DNA of 64,000 nucleotides from Pseudanabaena sp. BC1403 (GCF_002914585.1 NZ_PDDM01000004.1:202171-266170), one strand, 5' to 3'. Positions 36,249 through 44,944 are shown, counted from the stretch's first letter. Program-made: numbers and translations. The notes: generated from the sequence alone by a model not told the origin.

Positions 36249-37001
36249 ATGTCTCGTTTACCTCTTGCCTTAGCAACCGCCTTTAGCCGCCGCAACGCCC
36301 TCAAAATTATTAGCGGCATCCAAAACTTCGATCGCAACTCCGTGAAAATGGTCGTGCAAGCAGCCGATCGCGGTGGCGCTACTTTTGTTGATATCGCTGC
36401 TGATGCTGAACTAATTGCGATCGCTAAGGCTAATTGCTCTTTGCCTATTTGTGTATCCGCAGTCGAAGCTCATAAGTTAGCAGAAGCTGTTGCTAATGGT
36501 GCAGATCTAGTCGAAATCGGTAACTACGATAGTTTCTATGCGCAAGGTCGGATTTTTACCGCCGATGAAATCATTGCTTTGACTGCCGAAACTAGAGCAT
36601 TATTGCCTCATACAGCCATCTCGGTAACAGTTCCTCACACCTTGCCTCTAGATGAGCAAGTCACTCTCGCTGAGAAACTCGAAGCGATCGGTGCTGACAT
36701 CATTCAAACTGAAGGCGGCACAAGCTCGGCTCCAACTCATGCGGGTATCCTCGGTGCAATTGAAAAAGCATCACCTACTCTTGCTGCTGCCCATGCCATC
36801 AGCCGCGCTGTATCAATCCCCGTCCTTTGCGCTTCTGGCTTGAGCAATATCACTGCACCGATGGCGATCGCTGCTGGAGCTTCGGGTGTTGGTGTTGGTT
36901 CCGCAGTTAACCAATTGAATGATGTTGTTTCTATGATTGCGACTGTTCGCGCTCTGAAAGAATCATTGGGAGAAGTAATCAATAGTAATGTTTCAAAGTA
37001 A
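36249..37001 (+). CDS. ycf23: Ycf23-family protein (DUF561)
   Basis: About 250 residues. A TIM-barrel-like protein found in cyanobacteria and algal plastids. It has LKIISGIQNFDRNSV near the start, strand-end motifs GATFVDIAAD, ADLVEIGNYDSFY, ADIIQTEGGT and VLCASGLSNITAPMAIAAGASGVGVGSAVN. The last resembles the phosphate-binding end of TIM barrels. The function is not established. The start is uncertain between ATG 36237 and ATG 36249; AGGA at 36234-36237 favours the second. A TTG 70 bases further upstream is unlikely. Confidence 0.85.
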   Translation: MSRLPLALATAFSRRNALKIISGIQNFDRNSVKMVVQAADRGGATFVDIAADAELIAIAKANCSLPICVSAVEAHKLAEAVANGADLVEIGNYDSFYAQGRIFTADEIIALTAETRALLPHTAISVTVPHTLPLDEQVTLAEKLEAIGADIIQTEGGTSSAPTHAGILGAIEKASPTLAAAHAISRAVSIPVLCASGLSNITAPMAIAAGASGVGVGSAVNQLNDVVSMIATVRALKESLGEVINSNVSK

Positions 37002-37039
37002 GTGGCAAGTGAATAAATAAATTCCCTTCCCAGTGAATA

Positions 37040-37142
37040 ATACCAATTCACAAAAGTGTGGCAACACTTCTGTGAATTGAAAACCAAGCCCTGTAAGGGT
37101 TTTAAAACCACAAAATGGCTACGCCATTTTGTGGTTTGGAAT
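37040..37142. mobile_element. 103-bp TA-flanked element, + orientation copy
   Basis: ATACCAATTCACAAAAGTG start, first hairpin around GTGTGGCAACAC, linker AAAACCAAGCCCTGTAAGGG, second hairpin CCACAAAATGGC-TAC-GCCATTTTGTGG, and end TTTGGAATA. It lies 39 bases after the Ycf23 stop. An unrelated hairpin (37141-37181, arms ATAATTAGGGGTGC) follows directly. Confidence 0.78.
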
Positions 37143-37251
37143 AATTAGGGGTGCATGGCTTTGCCGCGCACCCCTAATTATTCACTTCATAAAGCCGAAA
37201 AGCAAAAATAAGGTCTTACTCTAGTAATGTTTAATTCTTTGACGATCTCAT

Positions 37252-37280
37252 TTGACATAAACCTCGATTTGAGCGATTAT
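37252..37280 (+). promoter_or_regulatory. Promoter of tRNA-Ala
   Basis: TTGACA (37252-37257), 17-base spacer, GATTAT (37275-37280), predicted start about 20 bases before the tRNA at 37309. The match is good enough and the position is right. Confidence 0.6.
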
Positions 37281-37308
37281 AGACAAGCTAATAAATTAGC
37301 AAATTTCT

Positions 37309-37381
37309 GGGGCTATAGCGCAGTTGGTAGCGCATCTCAATGGCATTGAGAGGGCCAGCGGTTCGAATCCGCTTAGCTCCA
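37309..37381 (+). tRNA. tRNA-Ala(GGC)
   Basis: 73 bases. Acceptor GGGGCTA/TAGCTCC (one G-U pair), D arm AGCGCAGTTGGTAGCGC, anticodon stem TCTCA/TGAGA with loop ATGGCAT giving anticodon GGC (Ala), T arm CAGCGGTTCGAATCCGCTT region complete, discriminator A. CCA is not encoded. Confidence 0.96.
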
Positions 37382-37385
37382 TACT

Positions 37386-37420
37386 AAAATAGGGAAAGCA
37401 CTTTGCGCTTTCCCTATTTT
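37386..37420 (+). terminator. Terminator of tRNA-Ala
   Basis: A 14-bp stem AAAATAGGGAAAGC/GCTTTCCCTATTTT, 7-base loop, then TT; 4 bases after the tRNA. The loop ACTTTGC echoes the apex of the hairpin set. Confidence 0.88.
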
Positions 37421-37435
37421 TTGTGCTAAGAAATT

Positions 37436-38851
37436 ATGTATCAATTGATGTCTAGTGCTGCTGTGGCAGCGATCGCTTTTTTTGTTGCTGCACATCCGCC
37501 CCAACCAGTTAAAGCGCAAACGCCACCCCTTCGCGCTTACCAGCCTAAAGCCACAGCGAGCGCTAGGGATGCCCAGATACTTGACCAACAGCAGAAAGCG
37601 AATCCTAGCAGGTTTGATCTTAAGAAATATCCTCTAACTGAAAGCAATGCCTCGCATTGGCAAGAATCTCTATGGGCGATCGGCGTTTTAGCCCCTGAAC
37701 AAGACTATGCCCTGCAAGCCTTAGAAAATGTTTTGCAGATGACAACAGCCGCAAATCTCACCGACCCGCAAAAGGGGATTATTGACACGGCGATCCAAGT
37801 TGCCACACAGCTTTATACTCTCAAACCTGCGATTTATGGCAAGCTTAAGCCGCATTTTTTGCGCACCATTGATTATAGTAATGACCCACAGTGGGTGGCG
37901 ATTTCTCTGGCAGCGATCGCAAAGTCAGTCATTTATCCATCGGCAAATATCTCCCAAAGCCAAATCGATAAACTGATTCTCAAGGTGCAGCAACGCTTTC
38001 CTAACTGGTCGCAGGATCTCCATTTGCTAACTACAATCAAAAATATTCAAGGCGATCGCCAACTTGCAAAAAAAATACCAATTCCCAATCTCACAGATTT
38101 ATTGAAATGGCAAATCGCACCACAACAGGCGCATATGTATGTTCTTTGTCGTCCTAATCGCGATATTTTGTGCCTAGCAGTTTTAAAGGATCGTCAGGGG
38201 CAATTTGTTAGACAAAATAAGCAACTGTGGTCAGCACCGTTACTGCTTCAGTCTATTCATAATCTCGATTGGAATTTTAGCAATGGTCGTACTCCACAAG
38301 GGATTTATCGTATGGAGGGCATTTCTCGACAACCAGATGATGAAGTGTTTCACGCCTATGGACAGTTTTCGCTGGTAAATTTATTTTTACCCTTTGAGGA
38401 TGGCGTGAATGCTTTTTTGCCACAACAAAAAGGTAAGTTTACAGGTGATTTACAAGCCTATCAAATGCTTTTACCGCCCACATGGCGTACTTATGAGCCA
38501 ATCCAGCAAGCTTATTTGGCTGGGACTATGGGGCGATCGCTATTTCGGATTCATGGCAGTGGTGCTGCGATCGACTTTTTCCGTAACAAACCCGCAGTGG
38601 TTAACCAAAAAAACTTTGATTGGAATGCTACTCTTGGCTGTTTGTCGGCGCTAGAAATTTACGATGATCGCGGCAGTTTACTCAAAGCTGATATGCCAAA
38701 AATTCTCAATGCTTTAAATACTGTGGGCAAAGGCAAAATTGATGGCTATTTAATCGTTGTGGATGTCCCGAATCCATCGAATGAGCCAGTGACAATTGCT
38801 GAAGTTGCTAAATATCTAGCCCCCAGCGCTTTGCGCTCAAACCCGAACTAA
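37436..38851 (+). CDS. Secreted L,D-transpeptidase-like (YkuD) protein
   Basis: 471 residues. Signal peptide at the N terminus (hydrophobic 5-20, cleavage near KAQ at 28). Residues about 55-230 are a helical region of unknown kind. The C-terminal part carries a divergent YkuD fold: TPQGIYRMEG, RIHGSG with H373, and TLGCLSALEIYD with C402, matching the HxG...GC catalytic layout of peptidoglycan L,D-transpeptidases. The spacing and flanks are unusual, so activity is inferred. It starts 55 bases after tRNA-Ala and behind that terminator, so it needs its own promoter. The last codons fuse into a mobile repeat (see finding). Confidence 0.7.
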   Translation: MYQLMSSAAVAAIAFFVAAHPPQPVKAQTPPLRAYQPKATASARDAQILDQQQKANPSRFDLKKYPLTESNASHWQESLWAIGVLAPEQDYALQALENVLQMTTAANLTDPQKGIIDTAIQVATQLYTLKPAIYGKLKPHFLRTIDYSNDPQWVAISLAAIAKSVIYPSANISQSQIDKLILKVQQRFPNWSQDLHLLTTIKNIQGDRQLAKKIPIPNLTDLLKWQIAPQQAHMYVLCRPNRDILCLAVLKDRQGQFVRQNKQLWSAPLLLQSIHNLDWNFSNGRTPQGIYRMEGISRQPDDEVFHAYGQFSLVNLFLPFEDGVNAFLPQQKGKFTGDLQAYQMLLPPTWRTYEPIQQAYLAGTMGRSLFRIHGSGAAIDFFRNKPAVVNQKNFDWNATLGCLSALEIYDDRGSLLKADMPKILNALNTVGKGKIDGYLIVVDVPNPSNEPVTIAEVAKYLAPSALRSNPN

Positions 38852-38953
38852 TACCAAAACACAAAGTGGCGCAGCCATTTTGCGTTTTTACAACCCTTAC
38901 ATGTTCTGGGTTTTAATTCACAGAAGTGTTGTCACACTTTTGTGAATTGGTAT
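38851..38953. mobile_element. 103-bp TA-flanked element, - orientation copy
   Basis: Reverse-orientation copy: ATACCAAAACACAAAGTGGC-GCA-GCCATTTTGCG hairpin first, then ACAACCCTTACATGTTCTGGG, then the CACAGAAGTGTTGTCACACTTTTGTG hairpin, ending TTGGTAT. Its first A is the last base of the upstream stop codon TAA. Confidence 0.8.
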
Positions 38954-39002
38954 AAGAGATTTTGTAAAAGCGTTGCGAAGCAACGCTTTTACAAAATCTC
39001 TT
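38954..39002 (-). terminator. Perfect 23-bp hairpin with GAA loop
   Basis: Arms 38954-38976 and 38980-39002, apex AGCGTTGC-GAA-GCAACGCT. It lies directly after the ABC ATPase stop (minus strand) and directly abuts the mobile repeat. Confidence 0.75.
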
Positions 39003-39006
39003 AGGG

Positions 39007-39999
39007 TTACTTCTGCTCGACGCTACCAGCACGAAAAACACGACCGATTACTTCTTCGATCGCAGGTTCGTTTACCGAGAGATCCAGAATTTCTAATTCG
39101 GCAAGAATTTGCGAAACAGCCTTAGTTAATTTTTCTCGTGGCACTAAGAAACAAACTGCTTGACCATCAATATTTAAGATTTGACCATATTTCTGTAAAC
39201 CTTCGGGATCGATAATTGGTTGGGATAGCTCCACGCGCACTTCTCGATAAGGTGCAAAATTATTATGCAGTCCTTCGAGGCTGCCATCATAGATCAGACC
39301 ACCTTCATGGATCAGTAATACCCGCTTACATAAAGCCGTAATGTCTGCCATATAGTGACTTGTTAATATAATCGTCGCTTGGTAGCGCTGATTATATTCC
39401 CGCAAAAATTCCCTCACACTTGCTTGAGCATTCACATCTAAGCCCAAAGTTGGTTCATCTAAAAATAAAACTTGGGGCTGATGTAATAAAGCCGCTAATA
39501 ATTCTGCCTTCATGCGCTCGCCGAGGGAGAGCTTGCGTATAGGCTGCGAGAGTTTACCTTCCAGCGATAGCATTTCTGTCAGCTCACCGAGGCGATGCTT
39601 AAATAATTTGTCAGGGATGTCATACACCGCCGCATTCATTTTTAAAGAATCTAGGGCTGGCAGATCCCAAATTAATTGTTGTTTCTGCCCCATGACTAAG
39701 GTGATTTTTTGCAAAAAACTCGTGTCTCGATCAAAGGGAATATGCCCTGCCACTTGGACATGCCCTGATGATGGATGGATTAAGCCCGTTAGCATTTTTA
39801 GCGTCGTGGTTTTGCCTGCACCGTTTGGCCCCAAAAAGCCGACCATTTCCCCCGATGCGATCGCAAAGGAAATATCTTTAACTGCTGCGATCGATCGATA
39901 TTGACGATGCCAAAAGTGTCTAAGAGTGCCAGCTATTCCCGCATCTTTGACCGCAATTTTATAAATTTTACTCAAACCCTCAACTGTAACCATTGCCAT
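39007..39999 (-). CDS. ABC transporter ATP-binding protein (ABC-2 export type)
   Basis: 330 residues. Walker A GPNGAGKTT (57-65), signature LSLGERMKAEL (about 155), Walker B VLFLDEPTLGLD (about 175), and the H-loop (TSHYM). The C-terminal 90 residues form an extra domain typical of exporters of the daunorubicin/polysaccharide (ABC-2) class. It powers a membrane transporter whose permease is not adjacent in this window, so the permease gene is elsewhere. The substrate cannot be told. Confidence 0.92.
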   Translation of the reverse strand: MAMVTVEGLSKIYKIAVKDAGIAGTLRHFWHRQYRSIAAVKDISFAIASGEMVGFLGPNGAGKTTTLKMLTGLIHPSSGHVQVAGHIPFDRDTSFLQKITLVMGQKQQLIWDLPALDSLKMNAAVYDIPDKLFKHRLGELTEMLSLEGKLSQPIRKLSLGERMKAELLAALLHQPQVLFLDEPTLGLDVNAQASVREFLREYNQRYQATIILTSHYMADITALCKRVLLIHEGGLIYDGSLEGLHNNFAPYREVRVELSQPIIDPEGLQKYGQILNIDGQAVCFLVPREKLTKAVSQILAELEILDLSVNEPAIEEVIGRVFRAGSVEQK

Positions 40000-40296
40000 A
40001 GCACTCTAACCAAGATGCATTCTGATATACTGTCAACAATATCAATGTCTTTCATTAATATTGTTCATTGATTAAATTGATTAAGTAGAGTTGAATCAAC
40101 AATTCTGTAAAGACACAATCAAAAAAGAGTTAATGTTGATTAGGCAAATATTCTTAACCTTATCCTACTATTAAGGTTTTAGAAATTTTATGATTGCATT
40201 AGCAATTGATCGTTCTAAATGGGCTTAATTCTCAAAGGTATTGAGTTTTGATGACGATTTACGCTAACGCACAACTGGAAAACAAGGAAAGCAGTC

Positions 40297-40668
40297 ATGG
40301 TAAAAGTCCTCGTAGTGGACGATAGTCCGATGGTGTTGGAGATGGTCTCAGCACATTTGAAACAACACGGTATAGAAGTTACGGAAGCAAATAACGGTGC
40401 TGAGGCAGTTGAAAAGCTCAAAGCTTTTACTCCCGATCTCGTTGTTACCGATGTGGTCATGCCTCAAATGAATGGGTATGAGTTATGCCGTTGGATAAAA
40501 AATAATGCCTCTACGAAGAATGTACCCGTAATTATGTGTACAACCAAAAGTGAGGAATTTGATAAGTACTGGGGCATGAAGCAGGGGGCAGATGCTTACT
40601 TAACTAAGCCCTATCATCCACCTGAATTAATCAAAACAATTAAGCAGTTACTTAACCAAATCAACTAA
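40297..40668 (+). CDS. CheY/PilH-like stand-alone response regulator
   Basis: 123-residue receiver only: acidic pair D8 D9, phospho-acceptor D52 (LVVTDVVMPQMNG), switch Thr (MCTTKSEE), Lys (YLTKPYHP). The closest pattern is cyanobacterial PilH/PixH-type regulators used in type IV pilus motility. No chemotaxis genes adjoin it, so the role is inferred from sequence type only. The ATG at 40297 fits the first strand. The 297 bases upstream (40000-40296) are A/T-rich with no gene. Confidence 0.9.
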   Translation: MVKVLVVDDSPMVLEMVSAHLKQHGIEVTEANNGAEAVEKLKAFTPDLVVTDVVMPQMNGYELCRWIKNNASTKNVPVIMCTTKSEEFDKYWGMKQGADAYLTKPYHPPELIKTIKQLLNQIN

Positions 40669-40670
40669 AA

Positions 40671-40701
40671 ACATAGAGGGGCGCATTGCGCCCCTCTATG
40701 T
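40671..40701. terminator. Bidirectional terminator, CGCATTGCG apex
   Basis: A 15-bp stem ACATAGAGGGGCGCA/TGCGCCCCTCTATGT with a 1-base centre, between the convergent receiver gene and psiE, with a T run after it. Confidence 0.85.
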
Positions 40702-40702
40702 T

Positions 40703-41221
40703 TTATTCGGTAATTTTTTTGTCCCTGCGTCGTGCGGAGGCTATTTGTTGAGGATCAACGCCTTCAAATGTGGGCGGCAACCAAACCCTGACTACTAATA
40801 GTAGGGCTAGAGCAATTAAAAAAGCACATGTAGCCATGACTTGCTTCCATTCGACTTCTAACAATCCTTTAACAATCACTTCTCGCAATACAGAAACGAT
40901 GGTGACTTCTACGGAAACTCCTATCGAAACTCGCTGTTCTTGAAGATAAATAATTAATAGCCGAAATAATTCCACTAAAATGAGGATGAATAAAATATCT
41001 GCTGTGATGTCATGAAAGTGCAAGGTGGTTATTAACGATAGAAAAATCTCTTTAAGTTGCAACACCATGACGCAAAACAGTCCAATACAAAGAGAGATCG
41101 CGATCGCGTCTTGTACCAACTCTAAAGTTTTGACAATTCGACTACGCACAACTTTGCCATCCCATGTAGTGATTAGCTGATCTTTATCTGGGTCAACTGA
41201 ATGCTGCATATTTGATTCCAT
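40703..41221 (-). CDS. PsiE-family membrane protein
   Basis: About 172 residues with four hydrophobic segments (about 38-58, 73-90, 108-125, 132-148). The LVQDAIAISLCIGLF start and the LFRLLIIYLQEQRVSIGVSVE stretch match the phosphate-starvation-inducible PsiE family of unknown function. Start at 41221 or the in-frame ATG 12 bases downstream. Transcribed toward the terminator at 40671. Confidence 0.82.
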   Translation of the reverse strand: MESNMQHSVDPDKDQLITTWDGKVVRSRIVKTLELVQDAIAISLCIGLFCVMVLQLKEIFLSLITTLHFHDITADILFILILVELFRLLIIYLQEQRVSIGVSVEVTIVSVLREVIVKGLLEVEWKQVMATCAFLIALALLLVVRVWLPPTFEGVDPQQIASARRRDKKITE

Positions 41222-41324
41222 TTATTATGAAACTTTGACACAAAGTATCATAGTTTATGCTTATAGGACAATTAATTTGCTATCAAATATTCATATATAG
41301 TAGAACTAATTCGCTTATGAGATT

Positions 41325-41374
41325 AGATTGTTTGAGAGAGTGTGCCCCAAGGATCACACTCTCTCAAACAATCT
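41325..41374. repeat. 20-bp hairpin in a divergent promoter region
   Basis: Perfect arms AGATTGTTTGAGAGAGTGTG (41325-41344) and its complement (41355-41374), 10-base loop. It sits between the divergent psiE and DUF72 genes, so no gene ends here and a terminator role is excluded for either. It could be an operator, a leader-RNA hairpin of the DUF72 transcript, or a repeat. Confidence 0.7.
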
Positions 41375-41449
41375 AGAATTAATCTCGTAATGTTCCAGTC
41401 GAAGATCATTAGCTCACAGTAGGTTTGCGCTTCTCTCGGTTTAAAAAAT

Positions 41450-42334
41450 ATGGACTTTAAATTTTATTTAGGCTGTGCGGTTTGGGCTTATAAAGGTTGG
41501 GTTGGTGATTTTTATCCTAGGGGGAGTCGCTCAACGGAGTTTTTACAGCTCTATAGCGATCGCTTAGTAACAGTAGAGGTAAATTCAACTTTTTATGTGA
41601 TCCCCGATCGCCAAACTGTTGAGCGCTGGGCAAAGGATACTCCCGCAAATTTTAAGTTTTGCCCAAAGTTTCCAAAACAGTTAACCCATAATGGTTTGCT
41701 ATTGCCATATCTGGATCAGGCGTTACATTTTTTAGGTTTAATGTCTGGATTTGGCGATCGCTTAGGTGTGCTATTTGTCCAACTGCCACCGAGCTATAGC
41801 CCAGTTAATTTTGTTGATTTAGAAAGTTTTCTCAGAGCTTTGCCGACAAAAAACTATCAAATTGCTCTAGAAGTCCGTCATGGGGATTGGTTTAAAGCGC
41901 CCCATTGCGATCGCCTGAATGCGCTATTACAAAAACTTGGTATTGGTCGAGTGTTACTCGATTCTCGACCAATATACGATCTACCCTTAGGCGATGAAAT
42001 TGATCCCGCGCTGTCGATACCTGTGCAGCAGGAACGTCGCAAGCCAAATTTACCTTTGCAACCATTGGTGACAGCCCCCTTTAGCATTGTGCGTTTTATT
42101 AGCCATCCCGATCGCGATTTAAATATTCGCTTTTGGCAAGAATGGGTGACTTATTTGCAAGAATGGTTAGCCAATGGAACTCAAATTTATTTTTTTATGC
42201 ATTGTCCTATCGAAGAGCGATCGCCGCATAATGCTAAATATTTTCAGGAAATGTTAGAAAAAGCAAATGTTCCTGTGCCAGCATTGCCTTGGAATGATCT
42301 AACTCCGCCACCGCAACAATTAACACTATTTTGA
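41450..42334 (+). CDS. DUF72 protein
   Basis: 294 residues. A TIM-barrel DUF72 protein recognised by YLGCAVWAYKGWVGDFYP, VEVNSTFYVIPDRQTVERWA, FKFCPKFPKQLTH and VQLPPSYSP, and by FMHCPIEERSPHNAKYF near the end. Family function is unknown (possible endonuclease-IV-like fold). It is coupled to the DoxX gene, whose ATG begins 2 bases after its stop. Confidence 0.9.
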   Translation: MDFKFYLGCAVWAYKGWVGDFYPRGSRSTEFLQLYSDRLVTVEVNSTFYVIPDRQTVERWAKDTPANFKFCPKFPKQLTHNGLLLPYLDQALHFLGLMSGFGDRLGVLFVQLPPSYSPVNFVDLESFLRALPTKNYQIALEVRHGDWFKAPHCDRLNALLQKLGIGRVLLDSRPIYDLPLGDEIDPALSIPVQQERRKPNLPLQPLVTAPFSIVRFISHPDRDLNIRFWQEWVTYLQEWLANGTQIYFFMHCPIEERSPHNAKYFQEMLEKANVPVPALPWNDLTPPPQQLTLF

Positions 42335-42335
42335 T

Positions 42336-42710
42336 ATGCTCACAATTAAATCAGTTTTACGGGTCTTGCTTGCGATATTCATGATCACAGCAGGGACACT
42401 GCACTGGGTAACGCCCGATCCCTTTGTGAAGATCGTTCCTTCTTTTTTACCTTATCCTTTAGCTTTGGTTTACATTAGTGGCGTATTTGAAATTTTAGGT
42501 GGAGTTGGCTTGTTAGTTCCTCCAGTCAGTCAAGCCGCAGCATGGGGATTGATCGCCCTATTCATTGCTGTATTTCCTGCCAATATCAACATGGCAGTTA
42601 ATCGTATTCAAATGGATGGAATTCCCGACTCAGACTTATTACGATGGGGGCGGTTGCCATTGCAAGCAGTCCTCATCGCATGGGCTTGGTGGTATACCAA
42701 GAAGATTTGA
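42336..42710 (+). CDS. DoxX-family membrane protein
   Basis: 124 residues, four TM helices. It begins with VLLAIFMITAGTLHWVTPD and has YISGVFEILGGVGLLVP, the DoxX signature, then ANINMAVNRIQMDG. Small quinone- or thiosulfate-linked oxidoreductase subunits belong here, but most members are uncharacterised. Translationally linked to the DUF72 gene. Confidence 0.85.
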   Translation: MLTIKSVLRVLLAIFMITAGTLHWVTPDPFVKIVPSFLPYPLALVYISGVFEILGGVGLLVPPVSQAAAWGLIALFIAVFPANINMAVNRIQMDGIPDSDLLRWGRLPLQAVLIAWAWWYTKKI

Positions 42711-42740
42711 GAAGCGATACAAAGTATCGCTTCTCAAATC
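42704..42740 (+). terminator. Terminator of DUF72-doxX
   Basis: A perfect 17-bp stem (42704-42720 with 42724-42740), loop AAA, then TTTTTG. The left arm includes the last sense codons and the TGA stop of the DoxX gene. Confidence 0.88.
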
Positions 42741-43048
42741 TTTTTGTCTCGTACTTAGTGCTTAGCAATAAAAGTGATCAATTATTGGCGATTGCTTAAT
42801 AATTAGCCCTGTTGGGCAATCAAAAAATCTTGTAACCTAGTCTGGGCAAAAGTTTCAATGACATTTAATCAAAAGGCTTGAAAGCTATTCTCTGTGCGAG
42901 TTTCAGCGATTCTAGTCGTTATTATCCAACAGTGCTATTATTTGACTTTGCGATCGCCAATAACCTTTCGGAACTAAACAACGAAGTCAACCATTTTTGC
43001 TTGCCTATTTTCGTCTAAAGAAAGACAGCTTTAACGGGCGTGTCGATT
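42741..43048. other. Non-coding stretch between DoxX and the attC-like site
   Basis: 308 bases with no convincing ORF on either strand. One HIP1 site is at about 42950, the last before a 2.7-kb HIP1-free interval. Base composition is mixed, and I find no promoter or repeat arm matching other sites. Confidence 0.5.
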
Positions 43049-43140
43049 CGGTATAACGTTCCCGTTCACCCCCCGCTAGTAACCTCTCGGATTCAGCAAC
43101 CAACTTTATACGGTCGGTGTGCAACGGGATTGTTATGCCG
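43049..43140 (-). other. attC-like recombination site A
   Basis: A 92-bp imperfect palindrome. Read on the minus strand it begins CGGCATAAC-AA-TCCCGTT-G-CACACC and ends GGTGAACGGGAACGTTATACCG. The layout is R'' box (GCATAAC), 2-base spacer, L'' box with one unpaired G, variable centre of about 48 bases, L' box (AACGGGA) and R' box (GTTATAC). This is the fold of integron attC sites, including the extrahelical base. It lies 10 bases beyond the stop of the minus-strand gene at 43151, exactly where a gene cassette carries its attC. No integrase is in the window. Confidence 0.6.
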
Positions 43141-43150
43141 CAACTGCCGT

Positions 43151-44026
43151 CTAGAGAAATTTGGATGGGATACGCCTTAAAAAGCCTTCATAGCAAACTT
43201 GGGGTTGTCCTACAAATTCTCTATCAGGGTCTTGGTTATAAAATAGTAGCGCAATTCCAAATTCCTCGTCCCCAAACGTTCGTTGCAAATCTCTCCATCG
43301 CTCTGAGAGATAACGGGCACTACCTAACGTAGCGCTAGAACCAAGCCCAGCACAAATAAACACAGTAGTTTTGCAATCTACGTCATAAATTCGCTGGATG
43401 AATGCAGGTTCTACATGGCCATTGCGCCCTTCATCTATAGGTGAATCTTCAAAGCCTCTACGATGAATCCCCATAATGCGCTGTCCTTTATTGTCTTTGG
43501 CATGGTAAAAGTGCCAAGGATAAAGATCGGAATGCTTTAAGAAATATTCTTTTAGATAGTAATGAGACAAACTGTTATAGACACCAGTTCCTAAAATAAT
43601 TAAATTATTATCAAATGCTGAATCTCTATTAGTAATTCTTGAAGGGCTTAGCTTAACAGGCACATCTACATTTCTTAATTCAATATTTTCTTGACCTAGC
43701 CAGTCTTGTAAATTTCTTGGTAGCAATGCTAAGGGCTTTGCCTTTAATTCACGTTGTATGAATAATGCGCCATCATACTCCAACTTGTTTATTGCTGCTC
43801 CAACGTATCCTTTGTCAATTGTCTCAATACCTGTTGTGCCTCCAGGTTTAATATTCAACGCCGACAGATAGATAGAAACATTTGGCTTTACGTTACTAAT
43901 GCCAAAGAAGTGTAGGATTTCTCTCCTATTTTTCCAATAAAGAAATGCGTAGATAATGAAGCCTATTAGAGCAAGAATTAGTGTGGAAACTATATTTACC
44001 GCTACATTAATCCAAAATTCAATCAT
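43151..44026 (-). CDS. Membrane-anchored hypothetical protein, 291 aa
   Basis: I do not recognise the family. One N-terminal TM helix (about 8-30) with a short charged loop, then a cytosolic part of 250 residues. This part has repeated small-residue turns suggestive of a Rossmann-like alpha/beta fold: NNLIILGTGVYNSLSHYYL near 140 and TTVFICAGLGSSATLGSARYL near 225, followed by FGIALLFYNQDP. Plausibly a nucleotide- or sugar-sensing effector, but this is a guess. It is the last gene before attC-like site A and lies 34 bases downstream of the trehalose-phosphatase gene. No HIP1 site within it. Confidence 0.65.
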   Translation of the reverse strand: MIEFWINVAVNIVSTLILALIGFIIYAFLYWKNRREILHFFGISNVKPNVSIYLSALNIKPGGTTGIETIDKGYVGAAINKLEYDGALFIQRELKAKPLALLPRNLQDWLGQENIELRNVDVPVKLSPSRITNRDSAFDNNLIILGTGVYNSLSHYYLKEYFLKHSDLYPWHFYHAKDNKGQRIMGIHRRGFEDSPIDEGRNGHVEPAFIQRIYDVDCKTTVFICAGLGSSATLGSARYLSERWRDLQRTFGDEEFGIALLFYNQDPDREFVGQPQVCYEGFLRRIPSKFL

Positions 44027-44060
44027 ATCGCTTTAATACCTAATTCTGTGCTAGTGATGT

Positions 44061-44855
44061 TCAAGATAGAGCTAAACAAGCTTGTCTCCATCTTGTCAAA
44101 AACTCAATGAGTTCATCAGGTGGCTTGATCCACAAATCAGCATCAGTTGAACGTAATTCTTCACGTACTAAAACACTCAGCCCCTTGGTTTTTAGTGCCC
44201 TAAATGCATCTTCATCTGTAGCATCATCTCCAAGATAAGCAATTTTAGCTCCTTCATTTAAATTACAAATAATTGACTCTACTGATGTGCCTTTATCTTT
44301 ACCTGAAATACGTAGCTCTACTCCACCATCGAAGGAATGTATCTTAAGATTTGATTTCTTTTCTAGTTCTTTCCACCTCTCTTCAACTTGCCTTTGTATT
44401 GAACTCATGGACTCTGATTGTAAACCTCGCCAGTGAATTGCTAAACTAACAGGCTTTTGTTCACAAAAACTCATTAGACCTAACGAATTAATGCTGTCTT
44501 TCGCTTCAGAGAGTGCTTCACTCGTAGCTTCATCAAACAGTGAAATTGTGTATTTACCGTTGGTATCTAAATGTTCCCAACCATGAGATCCCCAAATTTC
44601 TGGGAGAGGGGCTAAATTCAAGAGTGGGATAAGATCTTGGATTGCACGTCCACTAATGATAACTATCTGTGTCTTTTGAGTTTGACGAATATCGTTTAGC
44701 AATTCTGTAACACCTGGATAGGGAAAAGCTTGATCTCTCTTAATACGGAAAGGTGCAAGAGTCCCATCATAATCTAGCAATAGAAAACGCTCTTGAGCCT
44801 GTGCAAGGCTGTCAAAAAACGAATCCAAGTCAAGTTTCGACGACAAAAACTTCAT
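44061..44855 (-). CDS. otsB: Trehalose-6-phosphate phosphatase
   Basis: 264 residues, HAD superfamily. Motif I LLDYDGTLAPF (nucleophile Asp and acid/base Asp two residues on), motif II VIISGRA, Lys-bearing GKDKGTSVE, and motif IV YLGDDATDEDAF. It removes phosphate from trehalose-6-phosphate, making the compatible solute trehalose. The partner synthase OtsA is not in the window, so this copy either completes a pathway encoded elsewhere or acts on another sugar phosphate. ATG at 44855. It lies between two attC-like sites and lacks HIP1, so it is probably an acquired cassette. Confidence 0.88.
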   Translation of the reverse strand: MKFLSSKLDLDSFFDSLAQAQERFLLLDYDGTLAPFRIKRDQAFPYPGVTELLNDIRQTQKTQIVIISGRAIQDLIPLLNLAPLPEIWGSHGWEHLDTNGKYTISLFDEATSEALSEAKDSINSLGLMSFCEQKPVSLAIHWRGLQSESMSSIQRQVEERWKELEKKSNLKIHSFDGGVELRISGKDKGTSVESIICNLNEGAKIAYLGDDATDEDAFRALKTKGLSVLVREELRSTDADLWIKPPDELIEFLTRWRQACLALS

Positions 44856-44944
44856 GCTTTCAATTTTCTACTACTTACTCTACCTACATCTTCCATAATG
44901 TAGACCGTTTACCTGAAACACTTTGACCTTTATCTGGAGGACTG

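Noticed and set aside
37309..37381. tRNA-Ala as an integration site for a genomic island
   Set aside because: The tRNA 3' end is not repeated nearby, no integrase is present, and adjacent genes look ordinary.
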